In this document: piece after piece, positions 44,409-55,858 of the stretch
How positions within the stretch are numbered: position 1 is the first letter of the stretch
How the letters are laid out: every line of letters begins with the position of its first letter
Source of the DNA: Artocarpus heterophyllus
Lineage: Eukaryota > Streptophyta > Magnoliopsida > Rosales > Moraceae
Reading direction: 5' to 3'
NCBI GenBank assembly: GCA_025403435.1
Contig: CM046350.1
Span: forward strand, 14,289,612-14,353,611
DNA: 64,000 nt
The notes under the pieces: model-generated
What the model saw: only the letters and a program-made list of their open reading frames with translations
Databases searched by the model: none
Told to the model about the DNA's origin: nothing
Program-made: the position numbers and the translations under genes

Positions 44409-46146
44409 TGATATATCGCCTAAAATGTTTCTTTAAACGCAGATGTTTGTAGCATAGAAAAGGTTGTCGTATCCACAGGGAGGTGGGTATTTGAAAGATT
44501 GATAATTTCATGGTTTACAAAAGAAAGGGATTTTTCAAAACAAAACTTAGTAGAAAACAAATATTGTTAACAAATTTTGCAATAAGATTTTTAAAACATA
44601 AAATTAAAACAGTAAAGCTTTGAGAATCCCTTATATGTTTTGTAACTGATATGAAATTTATTTCTAATTATAAATTATCTAAGATATTTGATTTATTAAA
44701 TCTTTTCCCACTAAAAAAAAGCACAATTACTATTTCTATAAGTCAGCCTAAAGTGACGATATAGCAAGCTATAATGCAATAAGGGTTTTCTGATAAAAAA
44801 AAGTAGCAAAATAACTACTTCTCACTACTAATTGGGTGCACTTATAATAAAAATTATAACTGCAGCCACTACAATTATAATTAACATAATTTTAAGATAG
44901 AAAAGATAATAACAAAACAAAATTGTTGTATTTAAATGGAATAAATTTTTGTGTTAATTTTGGCAGAACCTCGTCTTATGAAACATCTAAAAATCGACAA
45001 TATAACAAGTCATACTGCCGTAAAAGATAGTCCATAAAATTAAGCATTATTTCATTATTATTAATATTAATTATGCAATACAATTAAATTACATAAAGAA
45101 TGCATGACTGAATTTATGTAAAAACGGCCAACATAACAACATTAACAATAATTATTATATACATGAAAAATATAATTTATTCCGTAAAAATATAAACGTT
45201 ACAACAAGATATAGGGTTAAAAACCATACCAGAGTTTTATGTATACAAAATCATTTCTCTGCCTCACCAAACTCTTTATACTAATTTAGGCAATATTTTA
45301 TTATTTAAGGTGGGGTTGGAGGAATGCTCTAGTTGCATCTCCTCTAGAAAGGAGGATTGTTGAGCTTAAGGCTCAGCTATAAAAAAATTAAATAAAAAAA
45401 AGAGAACTTCAGTTGTCTAAAATGAAGGGAGGGGGCTAATATTTATGGTAATAAAATTTTATTATTTATATTTATTTTATTAATATTTTATTTATTATTT
45501 TATTATATATTTGTTTAATTGTCATGATTCTATCAACTTGCAAATTCAACTTGCAACGCAAGTTGCAAATTTTTTTTGCTGATGTCGTGCTAATGCAATG
45601 TGATGCGGGCAATATTTGTATTTGTTGTTCTTTTTTATCCATTTTTGTGTTGTTTTGCTCTCAAATTTCAAATCTAAAATTAACAAATACACTAGAATTA
45701 ATTATTTTACAAACATAATATTTACAATGATTTTTAAAACTAAAAACGCACAAAAAACTTACTAATATAAAAATATGGCATAGAGTTAATTTGGTTATAC
45801 TAAACTTAAGACATAAAAATAATTTTTGAAATTACTAAAAATATATTACAACATATTTGTAAACTCAAAATACACTATAAAACTTATTAAGATTGCAAAT
45901 AAAATGACAAAGTAAAAATTAGCAGCTTTTACTTATTGGACACGGAACAAATATTTAACACATAGAAAGAACTTTAAAAATTATAAAAATATACTTAAAC
46001 ATAAAAACACACTAAAAACACATATTTAAATACATTTTAACACTAAGAATCAAAAACAATATAAAACACAAAAATACTATTAATTATAAGATTTAGCAAG
46101 AAATAAAAGTATAAATAAATAATTTTACCATTATAACATCTACATT
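44409..46146 (-). repeat. Athila-like 5' LTR (block 1), minus orientation
   Basis: The LTR abuts the PBS at 44409, where the minus strand ends ..ATATATCA. It extends to about 46146, where minus-strand TGTAGATGTT could be its start and FAR1-like sequence begins. It is uninterrupted here and contains the empty site ATAAC (45002-45006) for solo LTR E. Confidence 0.5.
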
Positions 46147-46149
46147 TTT

Positions 46150-46500
46150 AGAGTTTCATCTATGGTTTACACCAACAAACATAACTAAATGCCTATCTTC
46201 TTTATTTGTTTCGATAAGTAGTGTCAAAGCAAACTACATCACCAAAGCAGCAGTAATCAAGTTTCATTCTTCCATCTGCCCAAAAAATATTGGTCAACAT
46301 CTCGTTCTTATCAACTTGTAAAGCACACATAAAGTTGGGATCTTCTGATTGTATTTGTCGAAGAGACTCAAAAATACCACCATATCTCCGAACTTCATTG
46401 GAATTGTTCTTTTAGTCCTCAAATAATTTTTGTAGTCAATGATATCAAATTCAAGATTTTCACATCTCCTTGATCTCCTTGCCATCAGTTCCAAGCTTGA
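46150..46500 (-). pseudogene. FAR1-related (FRS/MULE transposase-like) gene fragment
   Basis: The minus strand reads DYKNYLRTKRTIPMKFGD, then after a frameshift near 46325 DEPNFM-like residues, then NEMLTNIFWADGRMKLDY and FGDVVCFDTTYR. After a second frameshift near 46215 it reads VMFVGVNH. These follow the order of the MULE/FAR1 transposase domain of FAR1/FHY3-related proteins, which are DNA-binding factors derived from Mutator transposases. Only this ~110-residue piece is present, with at least two frameshifts, so it is not functional. It could come from a host FRS gene or from a MULE. Confidence 0.72.
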
Positions 46501-47309
46501 TTTCGGAGCAATTCTTGAACGCTCAACCCCATAATAGTGGGAGGTCGTTCATGTAGGGACTAACCTAGGAGAAAATGCAGGGCGGAGGGGAGACGTATCA
46601 ACTGCAGTGACTGAAGGGATGTGGGTCAGTGGATTTCTAGGCCGGTAAGGTCACGGGAAGGTGCTTTTGGCGAGTAGCTGTGGCACCCTAGGATGGGACA
46701 TCCCGGCGGAACCGCAAATGCCGACAGATTGGGGTGGCTAGGGAACTCAAGCAAGGGGAGAGAGGAAACTTACGGAGAAGAGGGTGTCGACGACGACCTA
46801 GATCCGAATGGGGTAAGGGAGCGACGACAGAGGCAGCATGGATCTAGAGATGACGGAGGGGAGATTAGGCCAACCCACAGCAACGGCGGCTGTGGCGGAC
46901 TACAATCTGCTTTGGATTTACTCGTTTGTCCTTTACTTTTGTTTGTAGTTTTTTTGGGTTTCGTGTGACGTTTATTTTGTAACAAAGGAGGTAGTTTCCC
47001 TACATTCTAATCGTATCTCTCCTCCACATGTTAAGAGCGCAAGGTATTTAGATGTTTGATTAGACGATTGTCTAAGCCTTATTGTATATACCCTCGACAA
47101 GAGAGGTTTGATTTGGGATCATTCGGGATTAGAATGTGGCAAAATGTGACAAAATCATGTTATGAGAGCCACGCACGAGCCAAGATGCAGTTTAACTGCC
47201 TAGTTGTGTGAGTGGCACCCGTGTCTTGACTTTGGTTTTGTGCTCTATTGTTGCCCATAATGGCCTTTAATTGAAGTTTTAATAACCAGTAATTAAAAAA
47301 AAAAAAAAA
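46501..47309 (+). mobile_element. GC-rich, poly(A)-terminated insert, possibly retroposed
   Basis: Distinctly GC-richer than its surroundings (especially 46530-46930), changing to T-rich sequence and ending in an A15 run at 47295-47309. This suggests insertion of a reverse-transcribed RNA or a 5'-truncated non-LTR element. An open frame at 46693-46968 has no recognisable domain. No clear target duplication was found. Confidence 0.35.
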
Positions 47310-47769
47310 GAAATGTGACAATTCGAAAAAAAATTTCGTTAAAGAAATTGAGTTATGATATCTAAAAAAACTTGAGTTCAAACTAAAACTGATTTGTGTT
47401 GAAATTCAAAAAAAAAAAACTAAAATAAAAAAGATTTGGATCATTCTCCACTTCGTTGCATGCTAATCTACAATTCATTTTGTATGCTATCACTGACTTA
47501 TGGAGTACAAAAGCTTCCGAAGGGTATAATGTTTGTGAAGATGTTGTGTCTTATAAGTTTTAACATCTCCCAATAAATTTACATATAAAAAATATTTTTA
47601 AAGCAGAAATCATATTATTTGCAATTAGTTTATAAATTTAAGGAATTTAGAATGAACATTTACAGTGATTTTGATTAAATAATTAATGTAAAGCCCTTTA
47701 GAAAAGAGAAACATAATTACATAAGACTGACTTTTAATTGGACGGGTATACACATAAATAAAATGACAA
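47310..47769. other. Intergenic, nothing recognised
   Basis: AT-rich; no gene, repeat boundary or domain identified. Confidence 0.5.
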
Positions 47770-47777
47770 GGTACACC

Positions 47778-48654
47778 CATGGATGAAAATATTGGTATTG
47801 TTAGAAATATCGGTACTTTAATTTCATCGAAATTTTAGTGAAAATATCGATACCGGTGAAAATTTCAATAAAAATTACAAAAAATTTATATAAAATATAT
47901 CTCTAGTATTTTAAGACTCAAAAAACATTCAAAAGAAACATAAATAAACATGATTTATATAACAAACTTCATACATATTAGATTTGTTAATACCAAAAAG
48001 AAGTTCTATGAGACTTAAATATGATTGATACTCTATTGATTCAAAAAATATTGGTACCATGACATGTTATTTAAGTAGTGTTGAACATAATTATGAATAT
48101 GCCACATGTAGGTTTGTTGACCTCTTCTTACTATATTTTTATAAATGAAAAACTATGAATTATCCTAATTGTTTGCCTAGGATGGTGGTGGTTTGCTTGG
48201 ATGATGATAATTAAAAATTCTATAATCAACATAGTTTCCAAAATCTTGATTGTATAAATAATAAGTATGAGAAGCCTTATTGGACGAGCTGCCATTGAAC
48301 TGATGAAAATATTATCTTCATCTGATCATGTTATCATTCTTAATGTGCATAAGAAAAATAAATATCTATTCATCGAAAGTATAAAATGCTGATAAATTAT
48401 TTAATAGAAAAAATTCATTCAAAATTGTAATTTCTGACGTTACCGAAATTTGGTCGAAATTTCCATAATATGTATAGAAATTTTGTACAAAATATACTAC
48501 AGATTCTTGGATATTAATATTTTTACTGATATTTACTGATTTTTTTGATTTTTTTTGCCAAAATCGATATTACAATGAAAATGTATTTTGGTACTTTGAA
48601 ATTTCCAAAATTTCTACCAAAATTTTCAAAATTTTATCGATATTTATATCTATG
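47778..48654. mobile_element. Non-autonomous Ac/Ds-like hAT element (877 bp)
   Basis: The left end CATGGATGAAAATATTGG and the inverted right end CATAGATATAAATATCGA form imperfect terminal inverted repeats close to the Ac-family start (CAGGGATGAAA). Perfect 8-bp duplications GGTACACC flank it (47770-47777, 48655-48662). Subterminal motifs such as aaatttc and tatcgat recur on both sides. No transposase. Confidence 0.78.
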
Positions 48655-49194
48655 GGTACACCCAGTCTAATGAATAATTCCTTTTTGTCGCATACGCTCT
48701 CGTTGAAATGTTGTGGGGAGAAGACTTGACTAGACAGCGTTGACGTATACTTTTACAATATATGCATTTTTTATTTTCTTCTTGTTTTCCACAAACGTGA
48801 AATGCAATTTTGCTTATTCCATGTTCACATGTAAAGAAAATGAGAATGTTGAAAATTCTGTATTCACAAAAATGAAAGAATTATTTATAAAGCACGTTCT
48901 TACTAGTCCCTGTGCCAAAATGAGCCAAATATCCGTATCCACGGCCAACAATATTTCCTATCCCTTGTGTCTTCAAGTTTAGAAAAATTATTTTACTTAG
49001 TCCATTTCGTAATCACAAAATTCTTCATCGAATATTAAACTTCATGTAAAATTAGTATATTATTTGACCACATATAGTGAATTGCGCCTCAACTTGTTTT
49101 TGGTATCTCAAATGCAGCATACAGTAACCACCAAGGTGGAAGTCTATGGTATTGGACTTACATTCGAATAGTTTGCTAGATGTACAAGAGGTCT

Positions 49195-49431
49195 CAAGTT
49201 CAAGTATAAGGAGAAGTACTGCTTGAAACTATTTTGCAGGTTACTGGCTCAATGTTTATTAGCCATTTGTGAGATTAAGTGATATGCTTTGTCATCTATT
49301 AATATCACAAATAGTTATGGCTCAAAATGAATATTGCTCAGCGTGTGGGAGCCCCTTTGGTCATGCCTAAGGTGTAGTTTACACTGGCTAAGCAAGGCCT
49401 AGAATATTACAAGTAGTCATGGCTCATGCTA

Positions 49432-49472
<41 letters not shown>

Positions 49473-49822
49473 GCACTTTAATAAGGCCACTTAGTTTTCA
49501 TAAACGAATCTATGCAAGAGAATCGAAAATTCTTCTCTTTAAAAGGTCCCAAAAATTATTTCTCCCGAGTAAGACTAAATTCTTAAGAATTCTTAAGTAT
49601 AGCAACTAAGCATAATTTATATATCTTTAACAAAACTTTATTCCAAGGCCATTGCAAACTGAAGGACACAAAGGATCCAGCTGAGTTGTACTTGTACTAT
49701 AAGGACCATTCTATGCTCCAAAAATTAATAAAAACAACATGCCCAAAGTGAAAATTCATATTTCACTTTCCTTAATAAAAGCACGAGATAAATTAAAGAG
49801 AGGGCTCAAGTCCCAAACAATA
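49195..49822. other. 3' flank of gene 3
   Basis: Paralogous to 29219-29821. A (TA)n tract lies at about 49435-49469. No gene. Confidence 0.6.
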
Positions 49823-52800
49823 CTAGCGAGGATAGACTTCAGAAATTGATGCCTCATTTGCTGAACCTTGAACATAATCCCTCCTGGAACCTGAAACATT
49901 AGATGCTAACGGCATGTCTGGTCCAACTGTTGTACGAATAAAGAATGCTGGTTTTGAAGGCACTGCAAGAGTGTGAGAAAGACTGTTAAGCATGAGAGCA
50001 ACTGAATTCAAGGTTGGTCTTTCGGTTATAGTTTCTTGTACGCACAACAATCCAATATCTATGAATCTCATTATTTTAGAGGTTGAACCAGCTGAAATTG
50101 TGGGATCTATAAGATCGGAAGCCGTTCCCTCTTTCCAGCTTTCCCATGCCTGTAATGTTAATGTGAGAAAAAGGATTATTAGACCTCATTTGAATAATTC
50201 TTTGGATTGAGTTGGCTAATTGTAGATGCATAAACACGATGTAAATTAAAGATATATTTGTGCTTACATAGGCCAAAAGGTCCTCCAATTCTTCTCCAAC
50301 ACGAAAACAACTAATATTCTGTCCACACACTGTCTCCAGAAGTAACACTCCAAAACTATACACATAAGACTTAACCGAGAATTGCCCATGCATTGCATAT
50401 TCTGGAGCCATATATCCACTGAAAACAAATTAAATAAATTTTATTACCATCAGCGTAGCACTAAAGATTACAAATTCCACACATACACATTGCTTCTGGT
50501 TAAATCTCTTAAGTCCGCAACTGACTTCTGATGATTGCACAAATTAAGTAACACAAGATATGATGTAGAACATATTATACTTACTAGGTCCCCACAATTT
50601 GACTTGTATTGCCTTGAGTTTGATAAGCTACAAACAATCTTGCCATTCCAAAGTCTGAAATCTTGGGGTTCATTTCTTCAGCTAATAAAATGTTACTAGC
50701 TTTAAGGTCACAGTGAATAATTTTTAAACGAAAATCTTCATGAAGATAAAGTAGGCCACAAACAATGCCATGGACAATTTTGACACGTATATCCCATTGT
50801 AATTCTGCACGCTTGGTTGGATCTACATGTTCATACAAGTATATAGTTGTTAGAATAATTAATAATGTGCTCCTAAAATTAAATGTATACATCTTTGTTG
50901 TAATATATATAATAACGATAAGGGCTCTATAGATTTTTTAATTCTACAAATTTAAGGAGAACTTATAGGCTAAGCTAACCTTCAGCTTATGTTCTTAGCT
51001 GCATTTAGACACGATTCCAATTAAAGAAATAGTTATAAAATAATAATCAAACATGTATATGTATATACCAAATATGAATCTATCAAGACTTGAATTGGGC
51101 ACGTATTCATAAATGAGAAGTCTTTCCTTTTCCTCCAAGCAAAAGCCTAGGAGTCTGACTAAATTCCGGTGTTGAAGCTTAGCAACTAACAGAACTTCAT
51201 TTTTAAACTCTTGATCACCCTGACCGGAAAACTTGGAAAGCCTTTTCACGGCAACATATTGTCCATTGGTTAGTCTACCCTGAAAAATACATAGTTATAG
51301 TTTGAAGAGAGAACAAGTCGAGCCAACAATCAAGGCATATTTAATTGTAGGTTTTTGACAAATTAAAATGATGCATGACTCTTTCGTCAATACAACATTT
51401 TTAACCTTATAAACCGCTCCAAATCCACCTTGTCCAAGCTTGTTTTCTTCGGAAAAGTCATCTGTAGCAGATCTTAGAGTGCCAAAGTCATAGAGCAAAG
51501 ATTCCGCCCGTCTAATTTCATCGGAATCTGCTACATATGAGGAGTACGAGTAATTTGATAATGAGGTTCGACAAGAATAAACCAATGCAGCTGGAATGAA
51601 TATTGTTTATTTATTTCGACAGAATTATTCTTATACGGGCAGCTAATTTTTCTTTTCACTCAATTTATCCATCTGTGCTAAAAATTACAAAATTTCTTTT
51701 GAATTTGAAAAACTTATTGAATAAAAAATATACAAGAAAGACTGAAATATATTATAAAGCCTATTTGAAAATATATAAAATAAAAAAAATTAAAACAAGA
51801 ACTTTCAATAAAACATAAAATTTCAATAAAAGATCTTAAATTTTATGTTTTAACGTTTCTAATATTTTTTTTAAGAAATATCTTTGAAGTAATGACATAT
51901 CTTTCATAAATACTTTCAGTCTAATTAAGAATATCTTAATTTTTTTCTCTTGTTTTTTTGTATCCTCAAAGTTTTCTAGTAATGAAATTGAAAAATTAGG
52001 TTTCAAATTCAAAAGATACTTTGTAATTTTTCAACAACAAAAAGATAATTTTCCAAAAAAAATTAAACCATGATGTATATTTGCGAAATTACATCTAACC
52101 ATACTAATATATCATGCTACCCACTGCCAAAAGAGGAAATCAATCAGACACAGCAACAAATTACCAAATCTAACTTACTTCTAAGTTTTTCTTGTCCAGG
52201 CTTCCTCAGCTTCAAGGAAATGCGTATGCAGATAAGCGTCATTGCGACAATAACGGTCGGAACAACAACAGCAACAACTATAGTTCTTGTTTTACTGTTT
52301 CCTGCAAAATTAGCCAGGTCAAGTGTAGTGTTTTTATCAATTAGCAGCAGTAAGACGGCCAAATTGCATTTGCTAATTTTGCGAGGATTTGTCTTGTAGA
52401 AAGCAAGGAATAGACCTGCACAATACCTCTTTTAGATATAGTAGGCAGTTCCACTGAATCTGTATCGTTAGATTGGTAGAAAGGATCCGATTCATACCTA
52501 AGATTGCAACTGGGTTTAAGAACTCTTCCCCCTTGCTTTCGTTCACAACATCGCGGAAGCCACTCGATAGCCTCTTGAAGGCAATCACTGCATTCCTTCT
52601 TGCTCAAATCCGGGGTGCATTGAAGAAGTGCATATATGGGTGCAGCGTTCGGCACCGTTGTTTTTCCATGAGCATACTTTCTTAGAGAATCACCCGATGC
52701 AGCTTCAGTTACTAAGTAATCCAACAAGGCGTTCAACTTCTGTTTGAACGGCTGTGCATCTAATCTTTCAAGATGGCTTGAGACCGCGATACTCGGTTCG

Positions 52801-53243
52801 TCTTCCTCGACCCAAAAAATAGAGTCGTTGGAGCTGTAACGGAGCATACAACGCTCGTTCCATAAAATCGCCTCCTTCTTGTTGGGACACTCTTCCATCA
52901 GCTTATAACTAGAATCATTTAAGCAACTCCGGCACTTGTCTGCTGTGAGGTCTCCTCTGCATAGGGCTATCACGTTTACTTTATCGGAATTTTGTCCCAA
53001 AGAAGTGTTGTAAAACCCGCTGAAGTTTTGGTTGTCGGATGGCGATGAAGATATGGAGGTTAGAAGTTTGTCGAGATTTCCTTTGTAGGTGCTGTTGGCA
53101 CTGTAATCACCGATATTGGAACAGACCCAACAGTGGTCAGCGAAGGGCAAACAGGATGGCTCGGCAAGGCTGGAAGAGATCATCATGAGATGGTGAATGA
53201 AAATTGGAAGAATGAAGATCATTAGTACTCTTGAGGAACTCAT
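49823..53243 (-). CDS. Gene 3: cysteine-rich receptor-like kinase (683 aa) with substituted kinase residues
   Basis: Seven exons: 53243-52427, 52301-52179, 51590-51406, 51279-51069, 50822-50585, 50418-50268, 50149-49823; 2052 nt, frame open throughout. Signal peptide about 1-27; DUF26 domains with C95/C104/C107 and C209/C218/C221; membrane helix about 279-298. Kinase: GQGGFG, K387 of AVKRL, then HCD instead of HRD (Cys483, codon at 50712-50710), SDFG, APEYAM, and KSYVYSFG instead of KSDVYSFG (Tyr543, codon at 50366-50364). The catalytic Asp484 and DFG remain. Arg-to-Cys makes it non-RD, and the lost subdomain IX Asp normally anchors the catalytic loop, so activity is doubtful. It may act as a pseudokinase or be decaying. 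Start chosen by match to gene 2 and the signal peptide; in-frame ATGs upstream (to 53366) are not hydrophobic. Confidence 0.87.
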
Positions 53244-53702
53244 TTTGATTGTTCTATCAGAAATATGCCTTATTGAATATTGTTGCCTCTGACTTACTTT
53301 ACAGAATTGATATTTGTGGCTTTTTCTTCTATCCAAAAAAACACTAGCGTAGTTTAGGGACAACACAACGGGGACTGACTAATTTTTTTTGGTTGTCGAA
53401 GCTTAAGATGGTGAGTGTTAAAAAAAAAAAAAAAGCTTATAGTTTTTTATCTAATTATTGTATTGTCTATTTCTATTTGTACTATTTATTTGTTTAATAA
53501 TTTTTTAAGGATAAAATATTCTTTTATATATAATTATGAAGGATTTGATGTATCCTTCAATTATTGAAAGGTGTAGATTTGATTGGTGGAGAGGTTATCC
53601 TCCACCTCCTCTGGCCTTTCTCTCTTCCCCAATCAAATTTAAGAAGGGATTGAGTTTCTCCCCTCACCCCTTTCCCTTCCTCATCTCTTCCTCCTATCAA
53701 AC
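53244..53702. other. Upstream region of gene 3
   Basis: Paralogous to 33231-33715. A poly-A run lies near 53420. The W-box core seen upstream of gene 2 is not conserved. Confidence 0.5.
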
Positions 53703-54137
53703 TATTTTATACCTTGTATTTAAACTTTAGCACTAATATACCTTCACATTGTAGCTTATGTTAAATTCTTATCTTTTTTAGATCAAGGTTTGCTTGTGAC
53801 TTTATAAAATACTTAAATGTCTCTTATATTTTAGAAATTTTAGGTTTTTTTACCTTTTCATTTATTTTTCAGTTTTTCACTTTATAAAATACTTAAATAT
53901 CCTTTACTTTTTGGGAATTTCAACTTTTTTTCAAATTTTTATGTATTTTTCAATTTTCTTTTGAGAGTGTTCAGGTCCTTTTGTGGTTAAAATTAAGCTT
54001 TGACCTAAAAAAGGTAAGAATTTAACATAAATTTCAAATGTAAAAGGTATAGAATTATTAAAGTTCAAAAATATAAGGTATGATTTTTTGATAACCTTAA
54101 AATGTAAGATATAAAAACAAAAATATCCTAAAATTAT
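53703..54137. mobile_element. Truncated MITE-like element (block 2 copy)
   Basis: The right arm (..TGAAATTTATGTTAAATTCTT.. complement, ending ATATCCTAAAATTATATT) matches the element at 35181-35662. The outer part of the left arm is lost at the junction of the 1.5-kb length difference between blocks. Confidence 0.55.
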
Positions 54138-54654
54138 ATTACACGCCCTCATTATACGTCATGACGTGTTCACCCATCATTATCATCGTCTTTTAATATA
54201 ATAGTTTTCAATTATACTCCTCTTATGATTTTTGACATTTTGTGTTGTCTTGATTTAAATATACTAATTAATTGTAATCTCCATCCATAAGATCCATATC
54301 AACAAGCAATCAATTATAATCTCATTGTTGTTACTTACTTTCGTGGAGTTGTTTGAACTATAGTTATTAATTCAAATAAGAATAGTTTAAAATGCTTTCA
54401 TACTATGTTAATCTCGTACGCAAGAACTTTTCCGTTGGGTTTTTTTTTTTTTTTTTTATCAGGACTTTTCTATTGGATTTGGACAGGTACGCTTTAGGAT
54501 TATTTTTCACATAATGGTAGCTCTCACGGCTCACACCAGATCAAATTCACACCTTAATTTGTAATCATTAAGGTTATTTTATTGTGTCTTTCTATCATAG
54601 GGCGTCATGTAGAGTATGATACAAATCAAACAGATAAAAACGGAGCACTGTCTC

Positions 54655-55858
54655 CAGGGCCGGCTCAATAAGATTGGCGCCTAAAGCGATATTTTTGAAG
54701 GGACTTTTTAAAAAACATATATTTTTATATAATGGCTTAAGCGATATTTTCGAAAGGCACTTTTTAAAAACATATATTTTTATATATTGCCATGTGTTTA
54801 AATGGAAATCAATAATTTTTATACGATTCAAAAATAACAAAACAATCCAGAACATATTGTTAGAAAAACTAAATAAAAAGAATAAAATTATAACAAAGTC
54901 AAAATAATAATATCATTACAATGTTTAAACTTATCAAAAGCTTCGCAGCATTAAAAATTATATTTCTTTATTTTCACCAAATTGTGGAAAAAAAAAGTCT
55001 AGTTTGTTCCGGTCCATAAAACCATAAGAAGATAACAAAGCACACAATGACGACGACGACAACACTCATGAGAAATTTTCCTTAAAGCACATTTATTAGA
55101 TTGAATCAATTTTTTATTTTCTTCTTTTATTATTATTGAACAAACTTTCTATCTTATATATTTATTAATAAGACTTAATTTTTGTACGTATAAAACTAAA
55201 TTAACACGATACACAAAGTAACAAAATTAGCTAATGTAAATTTTTTTAAAAAAAACAATTATCAATGAATAGATGAAAAATGAGTAAGAAAGAGATTATT
55301 TGGAAACCTCTAAAATAAAAAATTTGAGAAAAGATAGATAAGTGCATTCGTGAGAAGTCAAGATTTTAGGAAGAGCAAAGAAGCTGAGAAAGAGGAAGGT
55401 ATTGTGCAAATACAAAAAAAAAAAAAAAAATAATAATAATAAATAAAAATAAACAAATGAGAGATGATTTTTTAAATAAAAATATAAAGAATCATGTTTC
55501 GTGTTTTGTTTTTTCAAGATAACTATTGACGGTTTTGTTAGCTATTATTTTGGCCCCTTTTTTTAATTCAAGATTAATGGTTTTGTGATTTATTTTATTT
55601 ATTTATTTATTTTATAATCGCATTTCCATTAGTAGATATCACTTTTTGTATCCCTATATTTATTGGTGATTGAATTATGGGTCAGGTAACTACCTAAATT
55701 TATTGACGTTGGCTTTTGGCTTCTGATTCTTAGGAAAAAAAAATCCAAATAATGCATAAAAAGTAAATAAAATATAGGCTAAAAAGATGGAAATTTGGAG
55801 GCCTCTTAAAATTGGGGGCCTTAAGCAAAGGCTTAACATGCCTAAAGTTAAGCCAGTA
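54655..55858. mobile_element. Possible decayed DNA transposon (CAGGGC-ended), block 2
   Basis: Paralogue of 36230-37357, with a better preserved left end CAGGGCCGGCTCAA. Same caveats. Confidence 0.35.
54682..54790 (+). repeat. Two tandem copies of a ~55-bp unit
   Basis: The phrase 'aagcgatattt...aaacatatatttttatata' occurs twice here but once in block 1 (about 36258-36308), so the duplication arose after the blocks separated. Confidence 0.8.

Noticed and set aside
46693..46968. 91-codon open frame in the GC-rich insert
   Set aside because: GC-rich DNA lengthens open frames, and the composition shows no domain.
53244..53366. Upstream in-frame ATG extending gene 3 by 41 codons
   Set aside because: The extension is basic and non-hydrophobic, would bury the signal peptide, and is not shared by gene 2.
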